DNA of 64,000 bases from NCBI GenBank assembly GCA_910587555.1, contig CAJULV010000010.1, forward strand, positions 19,230 to 83,229, given 5' to 3'. This document shows positions 59,315 to 64,000 of this stretch, piece after piece (the stretch's first letter is position 1; each line of letters opens with the position of its first letter). The position numbers and the translations under genes were made by a program. This DNA is from an uncultured Acetatifactor sp. GTDB taxonomy: Bacteria; Bacillota; Clostridia; Lachnospirales; Lachnospiraceae. Under the pieces are notes generated by a model that saw only the letters and a list, made by a program, of their open reading frames with translations, had not been told where the DNA came from and searched no databases.

Positions 59315-61303
59315 TTACCGCATTATAACAAGCGTTTGTTCGTCCCCCTTCACGGCGCAGAACATGCCGCCCAATATGGTCACCTGATCCGCAGGGTATC
59401 CCTCAGAGACTTTTTCAAAGTTTTTGTCTACGATATAGGCCATACCGTCCTCCAGAATCATGGCATATCCCATATAAAACCGGGTGCAGTCCGCCGCCTG
59501 GAAGGATTCCATGCGCTTTCCCTGCCCGTCCAGATAAAACCACTCCTCCCCGTCGCTGGCGCAGGTATGTCCGTCCCCGGCAAACCGGATATAAGGATAC
59601 TCCGCAAGAATCAGTTCGGACAGATTCTGTACTCTTCCCAATTCATCCGTCCTGGCTCCCGAGAGGTCTATCAAATAGTCCATTGCCTCTTCGCCCTCGT
59701 AGACAGTTCCCCGCATGATTACCTGGGTTCCTTTGTTGGAATACAGCTGGCCGTCGTCATAAAAGCTCTGGGGCCAGAATTCATCAAACTGGTTCCAGCT
59801 CGCATTGTCTTCCACTCCATACATTTCAAATTCAAGAAAACGCCGTGCATTGCAGTCAAACAGCCTGAACACGGAAGCCTCCATCCAGGGAGCGCAGATC
59901 ATATAGCCGCCGTTTGGACTCTGGACAGGATAGCCGGGTTCATACGAGAAAAAGGACATGCCTCCTGCATTGGCCCAATCGGAGTCGGATTCCTCCGCTT
60001 CCTGCTCTTCCTCCCAGATCTGATACAGCTCCTGGTACAGCTCTTCATCCGTCCACAGGGTACTTCCGTCCTTCCCCATCTGTGAAAGCCGCAGATTGCC
60101 TATGTAGGAAACATAGAACGTGCCGTCCTGAAGCCCTGTGACGCCGATCCCTCTGCCCGGTTCCTGCAGGGTATTCTGGGCTTCCAGTTCCACCCGCATG
60201 GTCTCTCGTCCCTCCAGGATGTCATAGCAGCATACCTCCGTCTGCATTTCCCCGTTCACAGTGCCGTAGGTCACCGTGTTTTCGGCTATCCTCATGCTGA
60301 CGACTCCCGAGGCTTCCATAACCGCATTTCCCTGTTTGTCAAAGACTACTACATTATCGTCGTTTCCCAGTGCGAACTGTCCCTCGTTGTTGGGTTCCCT
60401 CCGAAAGGTGGAATAGCTGTTGGGAACGATTTCCTTTCCTTCCAGGTTCACTGCGCCGTACAGTCCGTCCCGGTAAGTTATCATGACTTCCCCCCGGGCG
60501 TTTCCGTTTACGAATTCCATTTCTGCCCTGTCCGCCGTAAGGGTCGTGATATCCGTCTCCCCGGAGGCCTCCTCGCTGCCGGAAGAACTCTCTTCTTCCG
60601 GGTTTTCGCTGCCGGCGTCCCCCTCTTCTCCCGCCGCCAGGCTTTCCGCGGTCTTTTTCAGCTCAGGATCCTTCTCCAGTTCGGTTTCCACGAAGTAGGG
60701 GATATCTGCCTTCGTAAACTTTTCCACCGTAATCCGGCACTCCCCGTCCTTCAGGATCATTTCCGCCCACTCTCCTTCTGTCACGGATTCGGCCAGGACC
60801 TCTCCCGTATCGGGATCCGTTATGCTGCATTCCACGGTTCCTTCCAATAGATACACCCGCATATGTCCGGCCTCCGGAACCTCTGCCCAGCCGCAGGTCC
60901 CCCGGATGCCCACCGCCATGGTGGAGCTGCGGATATTCATGGTCTCATCTTCTTCCAGGGGTTCTGTCACATGAAAGAACAGATTTCCGGATTGCAGCGA
61001 AAGTTCCAGATCCTTTCCGGATTTCTGTATGCCCACATTGCTGAGCTGATCCATTTTCGCCAGTTTTACATTGTCCAGGTTAATCCACAAATATCCTGCC
61101 TTTTCCGTTTCCAGCGCATAGCCGCTGTACAGCTTCAAATCCGCCGCCGGCTCAAGCTCCTTCTCCTCTTCGTCGCGGACATAGGTATCGCCCTCCGTCC
61201 CGGCCAGCTTCATAGTCGTGGCCGCGGCCTGGTTTCCGCAGGCAGCGCACAGCGCCGCCCCCGCAAGTAAAATGGCAGCGGCACGCAGTAATTTTGCTTT
61301 CAT
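59315..61303 (-). CDS. FecR-domain lipoprotein
   Basis: A 662-residue protein with a lipoprotein signal (LLRAAAILLAGAALCAAC; cleavage before Cys). A FecR-like beta domain (about 45-190) contains SGNLFFHVTEPLEED, STMAVGIRGTCGWAEV and VYLLEGTVEC, the pattern of FecR perception domains. A Glu/Ser-rich linker (about 225-255) leads to a large C-terminal region with repeated beta motifs (DGLYGAVNLEGKEIVP, DWANAGGMSFFSYEP) that may be WG-like or propeller repeats. ATG 61303 follows AAGGAG. There is no sigma factor nearby. FecR domains are known partners of CHASE2 cyclases in other bacteria, so it may present an extracellular cue to the cyclase. Confidence 0.85.
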   Translation of the reverse strand: MKAKLLRAAAILLAGAALCAACGNQAAATTMKLAGTEGDTYVRDEEEKELEPAADLKLYSGYALETEKAGYLWINLDNVKLAKMDQLSNVGIQKSGKDLELSLQSGNLFFHVTEPLEEDETMNIRSSTMAVGIRGTCGWAEVPEAGHMRVYLLEGTVECSITDPDTGEVLAESVTEGEWAEMILKDGECRITVEKFTKADIPYFVETELEKDPELKKTAESLAAGEEGDAGSENPEEESSSGSEEASGETDITTLTADRAEMEFVNGNARGEVMITYRDGLYGAVNLEGKEIVPNSYSTFRREPNNEGQFALGNDDNVVVFDKQGNAVMEASGVVSMRIAENTVTYGTVNGEMQTEVCCYDILEGRETMRVELEAQNTLQEPGRGIGVTGLQDGTFYVSYIGNLRLSQMGKDGSTLWTDEELYQELYQIWEEEQEAEESDSDWANAGGMSFFSYEPGYPVQSPNGGYMICAPWMEASVFRLFDCNARRFLEFEMYGVEDNASWNQFDEFWPQSFYDDGQLYSNKGTQVIMRGTVYEGEEAMDYLIDLSGARTDELGRVQNLSELILAEYPYIRFAGDGHTCASDGEEWFYLDGQGKRMESFQAADCTRFYMGYAMILEDGMAYIVDKNFEKVSEGYPADQVTILGGMFCAVKGDEQTLVIMR

Positions 61304-61340
61304 TTGTATACTCCTTTTTTCTTTTATTCTATATTGCACA

Positions 61341-62054
61341 TCAAATGGATCTGCAATTATATGCGTTTTTTCTGATCCGGTGAATCTGGGGACTCAGTGC
61401 GATCTCTGTCACCACCGCTCCCTCCCGCTGGCTTAGGGCATATTCCACCGCGTCTGCAACCTCCTCCGGAAGCAGATAGCTCTCCGCCTCCTCCCCCTCT
61501 CTGAAGTCTGCATTTCGATAGAGATTGGTCTGCGTCATATCCGGATAAATGGTTACCACCTTTACCCCATACTTCCTGGTCTCCGCAAAAAGGCTGCGGG
61601 AAAAGCCGGCAAGTCCCGCCTTGGCGGCCCCGTACGCACATCCGTGGGGATTGGATTCCTTTGCCGTCACCGAGGCTATATTGATGACATAGCCCCTGTT
61701 TTTCTTTAACTGCCGCAGCAGCTGCTGGGTGAGAATCATGGGCGCCTCCAGATTTGTCCGCACCATGGCTTTGATTTTGTCCGGATTCAATTCTTCATGG
61801 AGTCCATAATACCCCACTCCCGCATTGTTCACCAGAATGCGCACCTGATGCTCTGCCCCAATCTGTCTCACACAGGCGCACAGCTTTTCCGTGTCCAGCA
61901 CATCGCAGACAATGGGATGTATATTCTCCTCCGGGAAACTTTTCCCGCCGAAATCCCTTCCGATGCCGAATACCTCATATCCCAGCTCCCCCAGCTTCCT
62001 GCTGATGGCATATCCGATACCGGAAGATGCCCCGGTCACAATCGCCGCGTCCAT
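61341..62054 (-). CDS. SDR family NAD(P)-dependent oxidoreductase
   Basis: A 237-residue classical short-chain dehydrogenase/reductase. The cofactor motif is TGASSGIGYAI (TGxxxGxG) near the N-terminus and NNAG is present as LVNNAGVGYYG. The catalytic Ser lies in INIASVTAK and Tyr-x-x-x-Lys in CAYGAAKAG. Substrate unknown. Two ATGs are possible; 62054 is spaced eight bases from GGAGG, while 62060 overlaps the stop of the radical SAM gene as ATGA. It stands 38 bases before the FecR gene and may be part of the same transcript. Confidence 0.92.
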   Translation of the reverse strand: MDAAIVTGASSGIGYAISRKLGELGYEVFGIGRDFGGKSFPEENIHPIVCDVLDTEKLCACVRQIGAEHQVRILVNNAGVGYYGLHEELNPDKIKAMVRTNLEAPMILTQQLLRQLKKNRGYVINIASVTAKESNPHGCAYGAAKAGLAGFSRSLFAETRKYGVKVVTIYPDMTQTNLYRNADFREGEEAESYLLPEEVADAVEYALSQREGAVVTEIALSPQIHRIRKNAYNCRSI

Positions 62055-62056
62055 TT

Positions 62057-63076
62057 TCATACCCTCCACCTGAAAATCTTCTCTCCCGGAATCCTGCTCT
62101 CCAGTCTCTGCGTCAGAAAACCTTCCATTTCTTCCATCAGCCTGTCCGGATAATGACAGTACCCTTTTTCTCTTTGAAAAGGAAACCAGACCACCGCCGA
62201 ATCCGGCTCCTGTTTCCGCATTCGCTTCAGATAATCCTGTGCAATCCGGAAGCTTCCCACACTTACATCCAGGACCTTCTCCAAATCAATGACACCATAC
62301 ACCTGTTCCAGCATTTCCCCGTATTCTTCCTTCCACCCGGGCAGATAAATCATCGGATCAAAGCAAAGCCGCACAGGGCAGCCCGCCTGAAGCCGCTGCG
62401 CTGCACAGGCCAGTCTCTCTGTGAGCGAAGCCGTATGATGTTCGAAGCGCTCTATCACTTTCTGCGGAGACAGGCTGAATCCCCAGATCACATTGGAGAG
62501 GACTGGCAGCTTTTGGAAATCGGAAAAGCCGGCGCATTTTGTCCGTATCTCCAGTGTCAGATCCGGCTGCTTTTCCGCAAAGGCACACCATTCCTCTACA
62601 TATCCGATGATTTTTTCCAGCGCTGTCAAATCCGTATCATAGGAAATACACAGATACAAAGGGTGGCTTAACAGGATCCGCTCCGCTTCGGCAAAGTAAT
62701 CCTCCAGATTCACAAATACCACCAGATTGGCCGATGGATACATCCCCTTTAGATAGCAGTATTCACAGTCGAAAACGCAGTTCATCACACAGGAAGTATA
62801 GTAAAAATACGAATTGCCGAAGCTCTGGCAAACCGGTGCCCCCTCATAAAGCAGCGCTCCCTGTCTGGCGGCCAGAATCAGCTTCCGGGCGCGGTACTGG
62901 AGCGCATGGCTCTGCCTGCTGCGGCAGAATACATCCTTGTAATGTTGAATCTCAATCACTTCCGCCGCCGGAAATTTCTCCAGAATCTCCCGCACCCGCC
63001 AATGATTGCAAATGGATTTTTCCACATAAATATGAGAAAAAAACGGATTAAAACAGTCGTTGCTTAAGCTCTTCAA
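62057..63076 (-). CDS. Spore photoproduct lyase family radical SAM protein
   Basis: A protein of about 339 residues. The radical SAM cluster is CVFDCEYC (C-x3-C-x2-C), preceded by SFGNSYFYYTSCVMN as in spore photoproduct lyase, and the rest follows that family (SYDTDLTALEKIIGYV, IWGFSLSPQKVIERFE, VSVGSFRIAQDYLKRM). Authentic SplB repairs thymine dimers of the spore type using SAM. The start is uncertain: TTG 63076, with AAGGA upstream, overlaps the preceding gene by 29 bases; a longer frame to 63127 lacks a good site. It is coupled to an upstream nucleosidase-like gene and a downstream SDR gene. It implies a sporulating lineage. Confidence 0.88.
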   Translation of the reverse strand: MKSLSNDCFNPFFSHIYVEKSICNHWRVREILEKFPAAEVIEIQHYKDVFCRSRQSHALQYRARKLILAARQGALLYEGAPVCQSFGNSYFYYTSCVMNCVFDCEYCYLKGMYPSANLVVFVNLEDYFAEAERILLSHPLYLCISYDTDLTALEKIIGYVEEWCAFAEKQPDLTLEIRTKCAGFSDFQKLPVLSNVIWGFSLSPQKVIERFEHHTASLTERLACAAQRLQAGCPVRLCFDPMIYLPGWKEEYGEMLEQVYGVIDLEKVLDVSVGSFRIAQDYLKRMRKQEPDSAVVWFPFQREKGYCHYPDRLMEEMEGFLTQRLESRIPGEKIFRWRV

Positions 63077-63905
63077 AACACAGTTTTCCTTCTCTCTTGT
63101 CTTTACAGGGAAGCAGCCCCTTCTCATACATATCGTTTATCACGCCTATATAGTCACTCTTGCTCAGTGTCAGATACCGGATATATTGTCTCAGAGAATC
63201 TTTCATCGCCTTTGAACAATGCAGGTCTGCACCAAGCTTTTCCAGCAGCGCTTCCTCCTTCTGCCGCAGGCAGCCTTCCCCGTTGTTCCCGCACGCTATC
63301 CTCTGCATCCGCCGGATATAGTCCGTCAGAGAATCCTGATACCGCTCCATCAGGCGCTCCGTCCCCTCCGCGTCTACTTCCTCTGCGGCTCCGCTGTCGG
63401 ATACGATTTTTAAAAACATCATTTGATGAGGCCCGAAAAACAGGGAACCGGCCTGATAGATTGCCGCTGCCTCCATATCATAGAGCGCACCGGCGGGGAC
63501 TGCCGGCCCGCTCTCCGGTCTGTCATCTGCCCTGTTCCACAGCCCCATCCCTGTCACAATAGGCCCTTCCTGAAAATCGTGGCGATACAGCATATCCGGG
63601 TAAAAAGTCCTGCCCGTTGCCTGCTCCGTAATCTGATTGCAGAGAAAAATGCCTTCCCTTCCTTCCCTCCTGGCACAAATGCCCACATTGAGAAGTATGT
63701 CCTCCCGGGCGGGCCTGCATGCCCCGCACACACTGCCCACTGCAGCCGCTGCGGCAATCTCCCCCACACCGGTAATCGTCAGCCTGATACCTGCCTCCTG
63801 GTTATAAAACTCCTGCAGCCATGTATTTTTCGGATTCCTTGCCAGTCCGAACTTCCGGATCAGGCCATGCGCCTCGCAGTACAAGGCAGTAAACAGATAG
63901 ATCAT
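63048..63905 (-). CDS. Nucleoside phosphorylase/MTAN-like protein
   Basis: A 285-residue protein of the purine nucleoside phosphorylase/MTA-SAH nucleosidase fold. It has YCEAHGLIR near the N-terminus, where MTANs have their catalytic Glu, TGVGEIAAAAAVGSV, ALYDMEAAAIYQAG (ribose-binding Met-Glu) and KIVSDSGA (catalytic Asp). A helical tail of about 75 residues extends past the usual fold. GGAGGGATAC precedes the ATG. It is directly coupled to the SPL-like radical SAM gene, which suggests it handles a SAM-derived nucleoside such as 5'-deoxyadenosine (inference). Confidence 0.82.
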   Translation of the reverse strand: MIYLFTALYCEAHGLIRKFGLARNPKNTWLQEFYNQEAGIRLTITGVGEIAAAAAVGSVCGACRPAREDILLNVGICARREGREGIFLCNQITEQATGRTFYPDMLYRHDFQEGPIVTGMGLWNRADDRPESGPAVPAGALYDMEAAAIYQAGSLFFGPHQMMFLKIVSDSGAAEEVDAEGTERLMERYQDSLTDYIRRMQRIACGNNGEGCLRQKEEALLEKLGADLHCSKAMKDSLRQYIRYLTLSKSDYIGVINDMYEKGLLPCKDKREGKLCFEELKQRLF

Positions 63906-64000
63906 ACCTGTATCCCTCCCCGCCCAGGCGGACTACAAGCAGTGCTATTTAGTGTCTGCTTTTTAAGTCTATAAACCATTGATTTTACTGACTTTTCAGT

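Noticed and set aside
1..64000. CRISPR array, insertion sequence, prophage or tRNA genes
   Set aside because: I saw no regularly spaced repeats, transposase or integrase motifs, phage structural genes or tRNA-like GGTTCGAAT arms.

Overview
The window looks like a chromosomal segment of an anaerobic Clostridia member, most likely Lachnospiraceae. This is inferred from gene content: a Re-type citrate synthase operon, Rex, a T-box ahead of leuS, a class B sortase with BspA-like leucine-rich-repeat proteins, ATP-type PEP carboxykinase, a high-cysteine HCB13-like protein and a spore photoproduct lyase family gene. Base composition is roughly half G+C by eye. Most genes lie on the minus strand. I see no tRNA, rRNA, prophage, insertion sequence or CRISPR array.

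Layout. 1-7430: a minus-strand run from rex down through a coiled-coil protein, the NAD(P)HX repair enzyme Nnr, a MazF-like RNase, a CNNM/CorC protein, YebC, a GT2 glycosyltransferase and an edge-truncated membrane protein. 7565-9572: an ABC-F protein. 9777-13401: an operon for Re-citrate synthase, a GntR regulator and isocitrate dehydrogenase, with a palindromic operator over its promoter. 13505-16332: an acetyltransferase, then a decayed two-component system and ABC ATPase. 16366-19090: a ZIP metal transporter and an NhaC antiporter with a structured leader. 19142-28949: a surface module of sortase B, a 1,713-residue anchored repeat protein, a smaller relative and a subtilase whose start codon sits in a terminator hairpin. 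29126-30693: a plus-strand cassette with a cysteine-rich and a methionine-rich small protein. 30827-33769: leuS with its T-box. 33922-37837: an EF-G paralogue coupled to a lipoprotein. 38031-39131: tyrA. 39175-42746: VanZ, PilZ, queA and an M18 aminopeptidase. 42771-45748: YihY and a SpoIID-like protein. 45903-46141: a promoter-to-terminator non-coding RNA resembling 6S RNA. 46492-54811: an Xre regulator, a MATE pump, pckA, aminopeptidase P, deoC and thrC.

The most interesting part is 55037-61303: FecR-domain lipoprotein, metallo-beta-lactamase-fold protein, GAF/HD-GYP phosphodiesterase and CHASE2 class III adenylate cyclase, with ATGA overlaps joining the last three. It reads as a self-contained cyclic-nucleotide signalling system, unusual for this lineage. 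Upstream lie an SDR oxidoreductase, a spore photoproduct lyase-like radical SAM protein and a nucleosidase-like protein, possibly in the same transcript.

Functional themes: redox and NAD(P)H economy (Rex, Nnr, isocitrate dehydrogenase), C4/C6 acid metabolism (Re-citrate synthase, PckA), cell-surface building (sortase and LRR proteins, glycosyltransferases) and nucleotide second messengers (PilZ, HD-GYP, class III cyclase). Starts were moved to codons with a plausible ribosome binding site wherever the longest frame was longer than the gene.
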